Positions 27,898 to 37,799 of a DNA stretch of 64,000 nucleotides are shown piece by piece (the stretch's first letter is position 1; each line of letters starts with the position of its first letter). The notes under the pieces are model-generated. The model saw only the letters and a program-made list of their open reading frames with translations, made no database searches and was not told the origin of the DNA. Made by a program: the position numbers and the translations under genes. Origin of the DNA: Bin5 sp965200685 (lineage in GTDB: Bacteria; Chloroflexota; Anaerolineae; Caldilineales; Caldilineaceae); assembly GCA_965200685.1 (NCBI GenBank), contig OZ241379.1, positions 310,001 to 374,000 on the forward strand, given 5' to 3'.

Positions 27898-30800
27898 CTA
27901 CTCTCCACTCTTCTCTGTCGTTAACGATTCTAGGAACGCCTGGACCTCCGGCTTATTACTCTCAGGGGCAAGAGCCAGGGCAGTTTCGGCAAATTGCCGG
28001 GCCAAGTCACTGTTGCCAAGCTCATTCTGGATCCGGGCCAACTGTAGCGGGTGCCGAAAATCCTCCGACTCCAGTTCAAGCAGCCGTTGTAAACTATCAA
28101 CGGCCTGGGGCAGCTGTCCATTCAGAATATACAGTTCATTCAACATGCGGTATAGAAGTATGGTTATCTCAGCCATGGACATGTTCTGCCGATTCCTACC
28201 TTGGCCAGCTTCAACCAAGAAGATCCCGCGTTCTGCCCACTGGATCGCCTCCTGATGATGGCCGAGATCCCGATTGAGAATTATCAGATTGTGGATTGTA
28301 TTGAGATCGTGCGGAATCCTTTCAATAATCTCTAGGTGGGTTATCAGAGCCCCTTCCAGATCGCCGGTTCGGGTCTGGACGATTCCCCAATAGATGCGTA
28401 AACTCGTACTCTTGGGTAGAGTCTCCAGGCCACGCCGTAAGATCTCGTTGAGTTTCTCATCTTCACCCATATAATCATACAATTCCGAGAGCAGAAGATA
28501 CGTCTTTACAAAACGGTCGTCCAAGACAAGACTGTAAAGATATGTGTCCTCCGCCTCTTTTGTCCGGCCCATGATGCTCAAGAGGGCCCCCTTTTCATTC
28601 CATAAATGCACGGTATTGGGGCTGAGGGTCAACGCAGTCTGATAATACTGCAAACTCGTTTCCCAAGCCTCTAAACGCGCCTGGGGATCATCATGCATCT
28701 CTGCCCAGACATGATACAAACGGGCCAGATTGGCGGTGTGGTCGGTGTTTAAGGGGTTCACTTTTTGGGCCCGCCGCAAGATAGCCTCTGTGACCAGCAG
28801 CAGATCCTCCTGCCCCATCAGAGCAAGCTCTAGGGCAGTCAGTTTGAGGAGGTCGGTAAATTGCGCGCTACTTGGGGCGCGCCCTGGCAAGGATAGGCCA
28901 GCCGGCAAGGACAGCAACCCTTCCTCTGGCGCGCGCTTTGTGCTTTCCAACAGACTGCGGCCCAAAGCAAGCATATAGTGATCTTCCGTGGGCCGCACAA
29001 CCAATGCCCGTCGGTACAGCTCAGCACTCTCGAGCCATTGTCCCGATCCTTCAAACTCCTGGCCCTGTTTGTAGAAGACATCCGCCCGTACCAAGGCCAC
29101 GTTTACATTGCCCACGATTAGGAATGTGATCACGGCCAGTATGACTGCGCTGCTAGTTGTCACGAATGTACGGATCATCAACGCCCGCCGGGATTCCCAC
29201 ACCGAGTGCCACATCAGAACCAGGCCTGCAAGCAGACACCAGAACACCACAAACCACGTATACATGCTGAAATGTCCCGCGATGTGGTCAAGCTGTTCAG
29301 TCAACTCTTCACCTGAGGTGCCAGGTACAAGCCGCCCAGCATGAAGCAACCCATAGATGAACCAACCGCAGAAAAGAATCAGCCCGTGCAGGCCAAATGT
29401 ACGTCCCCACATGCGGCCAAATTGAACAGGCACTTCCTGTCTTGGATACGAATGGCGCAAAATAGCCACGCATGTACTCAATATCGTGGCGATTATCCAG
29501 GTAATGAATATCACCAGAAACAGAACACCAGGGCTGTTCTGCGCCTGCCCCTGGCTGCGCATGGTCATACTGCTGACGAGGATGGCAAAGGAATTCGACT
29601 CTCCTACGAAGTTCGCGGTATAGAGAAATGCTAAGGTCATCATCACCAAAAGATCAGGCATAACTGTGGATGGCACGAGGCCATCTCCGCCTGTCGCACC
29701 CCAAGTGGCGCGCGCTTTACCGCTACCTTCCTCAAGGGCTGCAGCCCGACGACGGCTCTGCTGGGAACTCTGCTGGATGCCAGCGGACTGTGTCTGTAGT
29801 GCGGAAACCGCGAACGATTCCGGAGTCAACCAGCGCATCCCAAGCACAACAAGCAAAGCACTACTCATCCAGAAATAGATGCGAGTCGCGGCAATCCCTA
29901 TCCCAAAATGAATCTCCACGTAATGAGCGATAATGGCTGTCAGAGATGCCACAATCAACAGTTGACGTCTACGGTCCTCTGCCAAAATGGTGGATTCCGG
30001 CTGAAGCAAGACAGCCAGCGAGACGTACACAATCAGACCGAAGATCAGACCGGTCGGCCAGGTGATACCCAGGAGGCCAACACCGGCCCCACTCAGTAAA
30101 AATACAATGCTGAGCAATACACCGCCGCTGAGTAGCAAGGCAAAGAACAGAATACTGTCGCGTCGGGAGCGGATAAGCCCAAGCCAGCGGAATGCCCAGA
30201 AGAAGATCGAGAGAAATAATAGAGAATTTGCCAGAAAGCCGAAAAATCCAGTGATGACTAGGCTGTCCCATGTTTCATTATGAGAACGGTCCGGACTGGC
30301 GTTTCGTTCCTCCCAGTAAGCCAGTTCTGGCGGATAAAAGGTAGTGAATACAACCCACATGGTCTCCGGCCCATAGCCGACCAGAGGACGCAAAAAATTG
30401 ACAGCATCTTCATTTCCATCCGGGTACGTCAATGGCGGATGTGGCGAGACCATCTCCGCCACCCCCTGCCAAATGAGTGTCCGGACCCGGCCTGTGCCAC
30501 TATCGCTTTCAAGCATGGTCGTTAAGCGGCCCAAATAAGGAACATCTCGAATGACATGGCCTAAAGCTGTTGTATTCAACAACACCAACAATATAGCTCC
30601 AGCCATGCCCAATCCGACCCAACTTGCTATCCAAAAACGATACTTGCGCGGACGCATCCCTGCCAGCAGAAGCAGCACAAAAATGTACAGCCCACTAGCC
30701 AAACCAAGCCAAGGGCCGCGGCTCTGTGTCCAAACAATGGCGAGAAGTTGGACGGTCAGTACAAATAGATAAGAACCACCGGCCAATACATTGGCAAGAT

Positions 30801-31551
30801 CGTGTCCAGGAAGGAGGGCCCGCTCATGATTGTCCTGAGATTGTGCTTCCTCCTCTGTTGGCTGTAGGTCCGCGGTCAGCAGGTAGGCGAAGCTGCTAAA
30901 TACCCGTTCCAAGGTCAAGAAGAAAGCCATAATCAGATAGGCTGCCAAGAAGATTGGGTTGCCGGCATTGGCCGGGACCCGGGCTACCACATCGCCACCC
31001 CAGGGTAGGGGATCCTTGTTATAATGCTGGATCACCCCATAGATGGCAATGGGGAGACTGGTAAGAATAATCGTATGTTGTAGCCGCTGCAACTGCTCCG
31101 GCCGGCGCAGATGGGCCGCTGTCAGAAGGGCGATAATCAGATAACTGATGAACGTATAGGTACCCTGCAGACGCGGATAGGAGCCCCACCAACTGACATA
31201 GGGTGCGATACTAAGGAGTGAGCTAAACAGGTAAGTCACGGCCAAGAAAACCAAGGGCAGCAGCAGAGGCTGTCTCCACAGACCGCGCCAAGAGAGGGTG
31301 TCTGCGCCATCGGCCTGCCCTGTGGCGGAATTTTGCCCACTCCTTGGCAGCCAAATTCTGCCGCCATCCGCGATCCTCACCAGATATGCCAGCAGCATCA
31401 CCAAGGAGATGGAACGAATGAGGCTGATCTTGTCCGGCTCAAACACCCGACTGGAATAGATATTGAAAAATAATGGCGCAATGATCAGAGCCGCCAGCCA
31501 GCCAGCCTCGATCACACCTTCACAAAACTGTTGAATCTTCGATTGTTTCAT
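27898..31551 (-). CDS. O-antigen ligase-like polytopic protein with C-terminal TPR repeats
   Basis: A 1217-residue protein. The N-terminal ~800 residues hold some 14 or more membrane helices in two blocks. The Wzy_C/WaaL-type region with a long periplasmic loop is around 350-430 (LTYPDGNEDAVNFLRPLVGYGPETMW and the following HNETWDSLVITG), where ligases keep their functional residues. From about 825 to the end the protein is soluble and made of TPR-like helical pairs (DVFYKQGQEFEGSGQWLESA, LSPNTVHLWNEKGALLSIMG, LARIQNELGNSDLARQFAETA). Such ligase-TPR fusions are frequent in Chloroflexota. Probable role: attaching or polymerising a surface glycan, with TPRs for partner binding (inference). Start ATG 31551. 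Confidence 0.82.
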   Translation of the reverse strand: MKQSKIQQFCEGVIEAGWLAALIIAPLFFNIYSSRVFEPDKISLIRSISLVMLLAYLVRIADGGRIWLPRSGQNSATGQADGADTLSWRGLWRQPLLLPLVFLAVTYLFSSLLSIAPYVSWWGSYPRLQGTYTFISYLIIALLTAAHLRRPEQLQRLQHTIILTSLPIAIYGVIQHYNKDPLPWGGDVVARVPANAGNPIFLAAYLIMAFFLTLERVFSSFAYLLTADLQPTEEEAQSQDNHERALLPGHDLANVLAGGSYLFVLTVQLLAIVWTQSRGPWLGLASGLYIFVLLLLAGMRPRKYRFWIASWVGLGMAGAILLVLLNTTALGHVIRDVPYLGRLTTMLESDSGTGRVRTLIWQGVAEMVSPHPPLTYPDGNEDAVNFLRPLVGYGPETMWVVFTTFYPPELAYWEERNASPDRSHNETWDSLVITGFFGFLANSLLFLSIFFWAFRWLGLIRSRRDSILFFALLLSGGVLLSIVFLLSGAGVGLLGITWPTGLIFGLIVYVSLAVLLQPESTILAEDRRRQLLIVASLTAIIAHYVEIHFGIGIAATRIYFWMSSALLVVLGMRWLTPESFAVSALQTQSAGIQQSSQQSRRRAAALEEGSGKARATWGATGGDGLVPSTVMPDLLVMMTLAFLYTANFVGESNSFAILVSSMTMRSQGQAQNSPGVLFLVIFITWIIATILSTCVAILRHSYPRQEVPVQFGRMWGRTFGLHGLILFCGWFIYGLLHAGRLVPGTSGEELTEQLDHIAGHFSMYTWFVVFWCLLAGLVLMWHSVWESRRALMIRTFVTTSSAVILAVITFLIVGNVNVALVRADVFYKQGQEFEGSGQWLESAELYRRALVVRPTEDHYMLALGRSLLESTKRAPEEGLLSLPAGLSLPGRAPSSAQFTDLLKLTALELALMGQEDLLLVTEAILRRAQKVNPLNTDHTANLARLYHVWAEMHDDPQARLEAWETSLQYYQTALTLSPNTVHLWNEKGALLSIMGRTKEAEDTYLYSLVLDDRFVKTYLLLSELYDYMGEDEKLNEILRRGLETLPKSTSLRIYWGIVQTRTGDLEGALITHLEIIERIPHDLNTIHNLIILNRDLGHHQEAIQWAERGIFLVEAGQGRNRQNMSMAEITILLYRMLNELYILNGQLPQAVDSLQRLLELESEDFRHPLQLARIQNELGNSDLARQFAETALALAPESNKPEVQAFLESLTTEKSGE

Positions 31552-31660
31552 AGCTTACCTACCTATTCAATACGTAGAGGCGTCTTCGTCACCTCGTAGG
31601 CCAGAAAACGCTCCGTCTGTGCTGGTCTCCAGAAGGGTTGCAAAAGCAAAATCTGTTTCG

Positions 31661-31957
31661 TCAGAGGAGCGTAAAATCTCCGAGTTGGAGAAGTGTATTC
31701 AAGAACAGCCGAAGTTCTCGACATTCACGCGCTGCTACACCCAAATCCTGCTTCTCTAAAATCGCGGTCATCTCCAGCGGTTTCTTATACTTTCTCTTCG
31801 CGAGTCGGTAGAGTTTTTCCAAATGCTTTGATGGAGGGCTCAAGTTGTTCACCTGTTCAGGATGGTTCCTAGGGCGTGTACGGTGGACACCAAGCCGCTT
31901 GCAAATAACGTTCCAATACGGGAGAAGCCATGCTTCCACGAGCAAAACAGCCGTCAC
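31661..31957 (-). pseudogene. C-terminal half of a DUF4276-like protein, coupled to the ATPase
   Basis: A 98-codon ORF with start GTG 31957 overlapping the ATPase stop (GTGA) and GGGAGG (31969-31964) six nt upstream. The peptide starts VTAVLLVEAWLLPYWNV and continues HPEQVNNLSPPSKHLEKLY and KRKYKKPLEMTAILEKQDL. This order (ME/VEAWLLAD, then a basic K-Y-K segment and a helical end) resembles the C-terminal half of DUF4276 proteins, which commonly follow COG4637-type ATPases and are thought to have a TOPRIM-like fold. The N-terminal half with its acidic residues is absent, so the protein is probably inactive; it may instead be a small coupled protein. Family assignment is from memory. Confidence 0.4.
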
Positions 31958-33117
31958 AGACGTCCTCCCAATGTACCCATCAACCAAAGTTGATCCAGTG
32001 TATACTCTTGGAGCCACTCTGTCAGGTCAAGCGTATCTGCCCAAGTAAAATTTGTCCGACCCCCTTCTTTGTCCAAGACCAGAATCTCTTCCGGTTCTAG
32101 CCATCGGATTAATTCAGCAGAATGTGTGGCAACGACCAACTGACCTCTCATTGAGGCGTCTTGCAGCAGGCCAGCCAACAATGTAAGCAGTCCCGGGTGA
32201 AGGCTGACTTCCGGCTCGTCAATACAAGTGATAGGTGCCGGAAATGGTGAAAGTAGAACTGCCGTAAGCCACAGAAAACGTAACGTACCTTCAGAAAGCT
32301 CATTTGGATAAAGAGGTCCATCAATCCCTTCTTGATACCAAGCCAACGTTATCTGACCAGATCCCACAACTGGGAATTCCAAACGGCGAAAACCTGGGAA
32401 ACCAGTCCTGAGAACATCCTCAAGATATCGAAACTGTCTCTCATGGGAAGCTCTTAGGTTATATAAGGCGGAGAAAAGATTCTCTCCATTCGGCCCTGGC
32501 CGGATCGTTGGCGTAAGAGATTGGGGTAAACGAATCACGGAACGCGGCTGAATATCTAAATAGCTGTAAAAACGTGCTTGCGCCAACGCGCTACGTAACC
32601 TTTCAGGATCTTCATACATTCTTGGAATTTGTGCGAGTGCCAATTCGTTCTTGAGGTAGCTCCATCTAGGCTTAACAAAGCCTGTTGATCCTAGTTCAGC
32701 ATATCGAACATTCTCATCATAGGCATCAATATAACGATAGGGAGTCGGGTTCTGGGGATCTAGTTGTCTCTCAAGCTGTTCAAGACGAATAGGATGTTCC
32801 CTCAAGTTGGTATTCAGATGCACCCGGTAGATCATCTCCTCTTCTCCGCGGAACTCTTCCGAGTGGAAAAATAGCTCAACTTTTAGCTGACTAGGCAGAG
32901 GCCGCAGGCGCGAGACAATTGAGTTGACCCCTCCCTGCTGCTCAATGGCCCAGGTCAAATCTTCCTGCATTGCCTGATGAAAAAGCCAAAGAACATCCAA
33001 AAGAGATGTCTTCCCACAACCATTTGGACCGATCATGACTACAAGCGGACGTAAAGGAAGCTCAACATCAACAAAGCTTCTATATCCGCATACTTTTATC
33101 TTTGAGAACTTCAGCAT
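31954..33117 (-). CDS. AAA family ATPase (RecF/SMC-like, COG4637 type)
   Basis: A 387-residue ABC-class ATPase. Walker A is GPNGCGKT (residues 30-37), preceded by the typical start FSKIKVCGYRSFVDVELPL. The signature-like ELSEGTLRFLWLTAVL and Walker B ITCIDEPEVSLHPGLLTLLA (D300, E301) follow, with the H-loop VVATHSAELI. No TOPRIM or nuclease domain is present. The start overlaps the helicase stop by 7 nt and the stop overlaps the DUF4276-like fragment, so the three are one transcriptional unit. The gene looks AT-richer than its neighbours, consistent with transfer. Proteins of this class act in DNA repair or anti-phage defence; which applies here is unknown. Confidence 0.8.
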   Translation of the reverse strand: MLKFSKIKVCGYRSFVDVELPLRPLVVMIGPNGCGKTSLLDVLWLFHQAMQEDLTWAIEQQGGVNSIVSRLRPLPSQLKVELFFHSEEFRGEEEMIYRVHLNTNLREHPIRLEQLERQLDPQNPTPYRYIDAYDENVRYAELGSTGFVKPRWSYLKNELALAQIPRMYEDPERLRSALAQARFYSYLDIQPRSVIRLPQSLTPTIRPGPNGENLFSALYNLRASHERQFRYLEDVLRTGFPGFRRLEFPVVGSGQITLAWYQEGIDGPLYPNELSEGTLRFLWLTAVLLSPFPAPITCIDEPEVSLHPGLLTLLAGLLQDASMRGQLVVATHSAELIRWLEPEEILVLDKEGGRTNFTWADTLDLTEWLQEYTLDQLWLMGTLGGRL

Positions 33118-35396
33118 AGCCTAGCCCCCAATGCCGTGAACGCGAGGGCCGGTTCATTGGGATGTGTCTCGTGCCGGCGCCCGGTATTGTAGGTGAGGAT
33201 CAACTCCCGACGAGCGCGAGTGATGCCCACATAGAGCAATCGCAACCTTTCTGCAGCGATCTCCTTGCGGGCGGCCCACGTTGCCTGACCAGGCCCATAC
33301 TCGTCCAGCGTCCCCATATGTAGTTGTTCCATCTGGGCACTGGCCTCAGCTATCAGATTTAGGCTATCACGCACGAACCAGCGTTCGCCCCGATATGTCT
33401 CCTCATCCCCACCACTGGGAAAGCTATAGTTGCTGAGTGACGCCAGATAGACCCGGTCCCATTCAAGGCCCTTGGCCGCATGCATGGTGGCAATGGTAAC
33501 TTTCCCTGGTGACGGTTCAAAACCCAACGCACCCTCATTGAGCCCCAGGATACGCCGCCGATTCTGTGCGATCTCTTCTAGCTCCTTGGCCAGGTCCGGC
33601 AGCCGCAGATGAGGCTGCTCCCGCACCCGTTTGGACAACAGAACGGCCACGCTATGGGCTAGGGCCAACTCTGTCGGCCCTGCAAACAGATCATTGCCCA
33701 CGGTTAGGATCAACTCGTCAATGGGGAGAACTGTTGCCGCGCACCAACGCCGCAAGTCCGTACGGAACGCTTCAACTACCCGCCGAAAGCCTTCACACTC
33801 ATCAACCCAGCCGATTCCGTCCAGCCAATCATCGCCGGGCGCAGGGAAGACAAAACGCTCGGGTTGGTCTATGCGCCCCAATGCCTTGGCAAAGATAGAG
33901 ACCGGCTGCGGCAGATCCTCTGTTTGGAGAGGTTGCTCCTCAATGGCCTTGTCATCTGCGGACAAAAACAGTGGTCGCCCCCGTCGGGCCCACCAAATGG
34001 TGGACCAGAGGCCGGGTAAATAGGCTGAGGAGTGGGGTCGGCTGATGTACAATAGCACCAGTGCCAGTGCTTTGACCGCGACACGAGTCGCGCTGTTCGA
34101 ACGCAGAAGAGCGTCATCATAGGGTAAGACATTCTCAAATGCTTGGACAAAATTGAAGCCCCGCGCATTATCAGGCACCAGTACCGCCACAGTTTTTTCA
34201 GGATGAGCCGGCAACCAGCGGCGTAGGCTGATCAACAGGGTCTCAATCTCTTCATCCGGACTGAGAGGCCGATCAAAAATGTGTACAGCCGGCTCGCCGG
34301 CCGGCGGGTTCGGCTGTGGGTCGTCTTCGTCAGTAGGCCGAATCTGTGGCGGGGAAAGAGTCTCGTCCCCTGACAAAATCGGGTGCTGTTCTCTGCTCCA
34401 AACGGCGAGATCATTTGCCAGGTCGATGATCGGCTGCGCGCTGCGCCCAGAATTGGGCAATGGCAAGTCACAAACATCTGGCCGGCCAACAAATTTACGC
34501 AGAAACGACGGATCCGCACTGGTAAATGTTGTGTTGATGGCCTGGTTGGGATCCCCTACCCGTACCCAATTGCCATGGGTAGCGGTCAACAGACCAAGCA
34601 TCCGCTCCTGCAGAGCACTGCTGTCCTGCGCTTCGTCCTCAAGGATATAGGGCCAGTGTCTCTGCAGGCGAGCCAGAAAATTCTCATCATTTCCAAGAGC
34701 TTGCAACGCCAATAAAATCAGATCATCAAAATCTACTGCACCCCGCACGTGCAAACCGCGCTGATAGTCCCTGTATATATGTAAACCAAAGGCCAGAAGG
34801 GGCCACGTGCCCGACTGCTGCTCCAATTGATTGCTCAGAGTGATGGCATCCGTGCGTAGGTCTTTGGCCCGGCGAATGACCGCCTGCGCGATCTCCTGGG
34901 CATCGTCAAAAAGATAACGCTCAATGCGCCGGGGATTGTCGAGAAACTCCGGTTTGATATAGGGGCCCAAGGCATCGGGATGCGTCTGCAAATAACTGCT
35001 GACCGCTTCCCGTTTCATCTCCTGTGCAGTACGCTCATCAACAATATCAAACTCCTCCGATAGCCCAACCAGGCCCGGACGCTTCCGCACAATGTCATGG
35101 GCTAGGCCATGGAGAGTACGCACCCGGTAGCCCACCCCTGGCAACAGCCCGCGACTGCGTATAAACTCATTGATGCGTACACGAAAATTTTCTACAGCCG
35201 TATTGGTGAAGGTAACGATCAGTACCTCTCGTTCGTCCATTGGACCCGCACTGACCAGCTTTTCAACCAACTTAGCCGCCAAAAGGCTCAGGGTGAAGGT
35301 CTTGCCACTACCAGGTACGGCACTGATACCAAGCCGTCCACCTTCATAGCGGAGTATCGCCTCCTGGGCCGGACGAAGTCTTACAGCAGTAGTCAT
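33111..35396 (-). CDS. UvrD/Rep-type ATP-dependent DNA helicase
   Basis: A superfamily 1A 3'-5' helicase, 761 residues. Motifs in order: Q-motif region LRPAQEAILRYEGG (7-20), motif I SAVPGSGKTFTL (25-36, K32), motif Ia VTFTNTAVENFRVRI, motif II EDEAQDSSALQ, motif III VGDPNQAINTTF, motif IV VAVLVPDNARGFNF-like region, motif V TIATMHAAKGLEWDRVYLA and motif VI LLYVGITRARREL. It could be a general UvrD/PcrA-like repair enzyme. Its overlap with an ATPase gene also fits a defence-type helicase-ATPase pair (GajB is UvrD-like, but usually near 500 residues). No nuclease domain is seen at the C-terminus. Confidence 0.88.
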   Translation of the reverse strand: MTTAVRLRPAQEAILRYEGGRLGISAVPGSGKTFTLSLLAAKLVEKLVSAGPMDEREVLIVTFTNTAVENFRVRINEFIRSRGLLPGVGYRVRTLHGLAHDIVRKRPGLVGLSEEFDIVDERTAQEMKREAVSSYLQTHPDALGPYIKPEFLDNPRRIERYLFDDAQEIAQAVIRRAKDLRTDAITLSNQLEQQSGTWPLLAFGLHIYRDYQRGLHVRGAVDFDDLILLALQALGNDENFLARLQRHWPYILEDEAQDSSALQERMLGLLTATHGNWVRVGDPNQAINTTFTSADPSFLRKFVGRPDVCDLPLPNSGRSAQPIIDLANDLAVWSREQHPILSGDETLSPPQIRPTDEDDPQPNPPAGEPAVHIFDRPLSPDEEIETLLISLRRWLPAHPEKTVAVLVPDNARGFNFVQAFENVLPYDDALLRSNSATRVAVKALALVLLYISRPHSSAYLPGLWSTIWWARRGRPLFLSADDKAIEEQPLQTEDLPQPVSIFAKALGRIDQPERFVFPAPGDDWLDGIGWVDECEGFRRVVEAFRTDLRRWCAATVLPIDELILTVGNDLFAGPTELALAHSVAVLLSKRVREQPHLRLPDLAKELEEIAQNRRRILGLNEGALGFEPSPGKVTIATMHAAKGLEWDRVYLASLSNYSFPSGGDEETYRGERWFVRDSLNLIAEASAQMEQLHMGTLDEYGPGQATWAARKEIAAERLRLLYVGITRARRELILTYNTGRRHETHPNEPALAFTALGARLC

Positions 35397-35478
35397 AAAA
35401 AGGTTGATCGTTGCCCATGATCAGCGCAACTGCACTGGCCAGCCATAACTGCCCACTGGTGTTTGCCGTAAGCCATCA

Positions 35479-35769
35479 TCAGACCAGTGAACCAAGTACT
35501 CTCAATACGCCCACAGAATGGCCCTTCGCATCCAAACTGGAATGGGTCATCAGCGCAGAAGCAGTGCGGCCATCCTCCAATTTGACCGTAATCTTGCGGT
35601 CGCGGTGGAGTTCGACCATGGTTTTGGTCGCGTTCAGGGTAAGGGTATTGTAATAGATGCGGACTCGTTCCCCTTCCGGGTGGTTGTCACTGCCGAATTC
35701 CACAATTTTCACCTGGTCCAGTACAGCAACCGGCTCGTCCATTCTCTCCAAATAGAGCATCGCTTTCAT
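35479..35769 (-). CDS. Small hypothetical protein
   Basis: A 96-residue protein from ATG 35769, chosen because GGAAGG lies six nt upstream; a longer frame to 35862 has no RBS. It has no signal or membrane segment. It alternates short strands (MLYLERMDEPVAVLDQVKIVE, RVRIYYNTLTLNATKTMVEL, RKITVKLEDGR), suggesting a small beta-rich fold. No family recognised. It is flanked by 82 bp before the helicase gene and by a 240-bp gap (35770-36011) in which I see nothing definite. Confidence 0.45.
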   Translation of the reverse strand: MKAMLYLERMDEPVAVLDQVKIVEFGSDNHPEGERVRIYYNTLTLNATKTMVELHRDRKITVKLEDGRTASALMTHSSLDAKGHSVGVLRVLGSLV

Positions 35770-36011
35770 TGAAAGCCTTCCACAATGTGCAAATCTATGG
35801 TAAGTAAATATAGAATCTTCTGATTGCGATTCCTGTATATCGTGTACCCGATCCAAATTCATTCTAGCAGATAGTCAACTCTCAGAGCAAACTAGCAGCC
35901 GCTTTGATGATCTCCCATGATATCTATAGACTTAATTTGGGTATCTATCTTTTCTAATGAGAGAATACCTTAGCATAGCGTCCACTGTATGGCGAAACAA
36001 ACGAGAAGGAG

Positions 36012-37760
36012 TTGAAAGCAATTTTCATTGATCGGATCTCTCAATTGCGGATTGACAAATTCACGCTCCTTCTGGCGGCCCTGAGTGTCTTCGGTACGCT
36101 CCTCGTTCTGTTACGTGGGGTCACCTACGGGGCGAGCGTAACCTCGCTCTCCATTGATTTCATCTCGACTGCCCGCAACCTATTGGCTGGCAATGGATTC
36201 ACCCCATGGAACGGCGGTAGCTACATCATTTACCCTCCCCTGTTTCCCTTATTGCTGGCGTTCATAGGTATTTTCGGGCCCGACCCAGCCGACACGGCCG
36301 GCTACGTCAACGCCTTCCTCTTCGGCCTGACTATCTTCCTCTCCTCACGCTGGCTACAGCAATACATCCTCCCCCCTCACGACTCAACATGGCGCGCCAT
36401 CCGCATCTGGCTCCTGATCTGGACCGTCGCTGCCCTCAGCCTATCGTTTCCTCTAACCATCGTTGCATCTCGCGTTTTGTCTGAACCTCTGTTTATCCTG
36501 CTCACTACGTCCTCTCTGTTCGCGTTCGACAAATTCCTACATACAGGCAAACGTTCATCTCTGACCCTGTCAGCTATATTCACCGCCCTAGCCTGTCTGA
36601 CACGGTATCTCGGGCTCGCCATACCAGCCACCATGCTGCTTCTATTACTGTGCAGAAGAGATGCTACGCCCCTCACAAAAGCAAAGGACGCCGCCCTATA
36701 CGCATTCATCTCCGGAATACCAATCTCTGTTTGGTTTCTGCGGAATTTTCTGGTCGCGGGTACATTGGCTAGACGCTACCTATACCCGTCAATGTACTCT
36801 CTGCCTTTCAATCTGCACGCCACGTTCGTTACTCTGGCTGACTGGGTCTTGCCGAGACCATGGCTTATGACGATGGCCAAACAGCTTGCCTGGCTGTTCA
36901 GCGTGGAGGTCACGCGCAAAAGTCTTGTCGTCCTCATGATTCCGACCCTACTCGTGTTGGGGATGGGCGCATGGTATTGCCTCTCACCTGTGCAGCGACA
37001 TCATGTACGGCCAATCTGTATCCTTGCTACCTTCACCTCTGTCTATTTGGTCTTGCTAACAAGCGGCATCTCAGCTCATGGAGTCGAGCCGGCCAACAAT
37101 AGATACTTAGCACCGGTCTACATTCCGCTGCTGTTCATAGCCGTGTTGGTCCTAGACGAGTTCTTTCGCGATGACATGAAAAGGCAGATTCTTGGAACGA
37201 TAACATTCACATGGCCACAGAACAGCCGTGCAGGAGTAGCAGGAACTCTGACAGTGGTGCTCATGCTCTGGCTTTCCTTCTGGCTTTGGGATCAGAAGGA
37301 CATAAACGCTTGGAACATTCGGAACATGATCGTAGACGGTTACGGCTACACTTCGCGTAAATGGGCCGATTCGGAGATCATTCAATACATCAAGGAGAAC
37401 CCGTGCGAGCGATGCGTGATCTGGAGCAACCACGCGCGCGCGCTGTACTTCCACATCAAGCATCCTCACAGGCGGATGCACCAGTTGATGGATACGGATG
37501 ATGGGCCCGTGCCGCGCTCAATATACTTTCTCAGCGAGCAGCCTATACAATTCCACAACCTGCCGCACCAAGTGATGGATGATGGGCCTCGCCAGGTCAA
37601 GCATATCCAGAGAAATGGCGATGAGGTATACATCGTCTGGTTCCACGAGAATGAATTCAAAAATCGCTTTCCCTACAGCCCACTGGAGCTGGAGACATGG
37701 CTGGAGCTGGAGGTAGTGGCGGAACGGTCAGATGCCATACTGTACCGGGTGAAACAGTGA
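36012..37760 (+). CDS. Polytopic glycosyltransferase-like membrane protein (GT39/ArnT type)
   Basis: A 582-residue integral membrane protein with about 11-12 helices in the first 450 residues. The first periplasmic loop contains FISTARNLLAGNGFTPWNGG and IIYPPLFPLLLAFIGI (about 50-85), the acidic residue and YPPL motif typical of GT-C dolichol/undecaprenyl-phosphate-sugar transferases. The C-terminal ~160 residues (after about 420) form a soluble domain. It probably moves a sugar from a lipid carrier to a surface acceptor. The start is uncertain: TTG 36012 directly abuts AAGGAG (36006-36011), too close for good spacing, so initiation a few codons later (for example TTG 36045) is possible. Confidence 0.65.
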   Translation: MKAIFIDRISQLRIDKFTLLLAALSVFGTLLVLLRGVTYGASVTSLSIDFISTARNLLAGNGFTPWNGGSYIIYPPLFPLLLAFIGIFGPDPADTAGYVNAFLFGLTIFLSSRWLQQYILPPHDSTWRAIRIWLLIWTVAALSLSFPLTIVASRVLSEPLFILLTTSSLFAFDKFLHTGKRSSLTLSAIFTALACLTRYLGLAIPATMLLLLLCRRDATPLTKAKDAALYAFISGIPISVWFLRNFLVAGTLARRYLYPSMYSLPFNLHATFVTLADWVLPRPWLMTMAKQLAWLFSVEVTRKSLVVLMIPTLLVLGMGAWYCLSPVQRHHVRPICILATFTSVYLVLLTSGISAHGVEPANNRYLAPVYIPLLFIAVLVLDEFFRDDMKRQILGTITFTWPQNSRAGVAGTLTVVLMLWLSFWLWDQKDINAWNIRNMIVDGYGYTSRKWADSEIIQYIKENPCERCVIWSNHARALYFHIKHPHRRMHQLMDTDDGPVPRSIYFLSEQPIQFHNLPHQVMDDGPRQVKHIQRNGDEVYIVWFHENEFKNRFPYSPLELETWLELEVVAERSDAILYRVKQ

Positions 37761-37799
37761 TGGTACTCTCTTTGACACTTGGCTGAAAGGTAGCAGCCG

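Noticed and set aside
31661..35396. Calling the helicase-ATPase pair a bona fide Gabija system
   Set aside because: The ATPase lacks the fused TOPRIM nuclease of GajA and the helicase is larger than typical GajB; kept only as a hypothesis.
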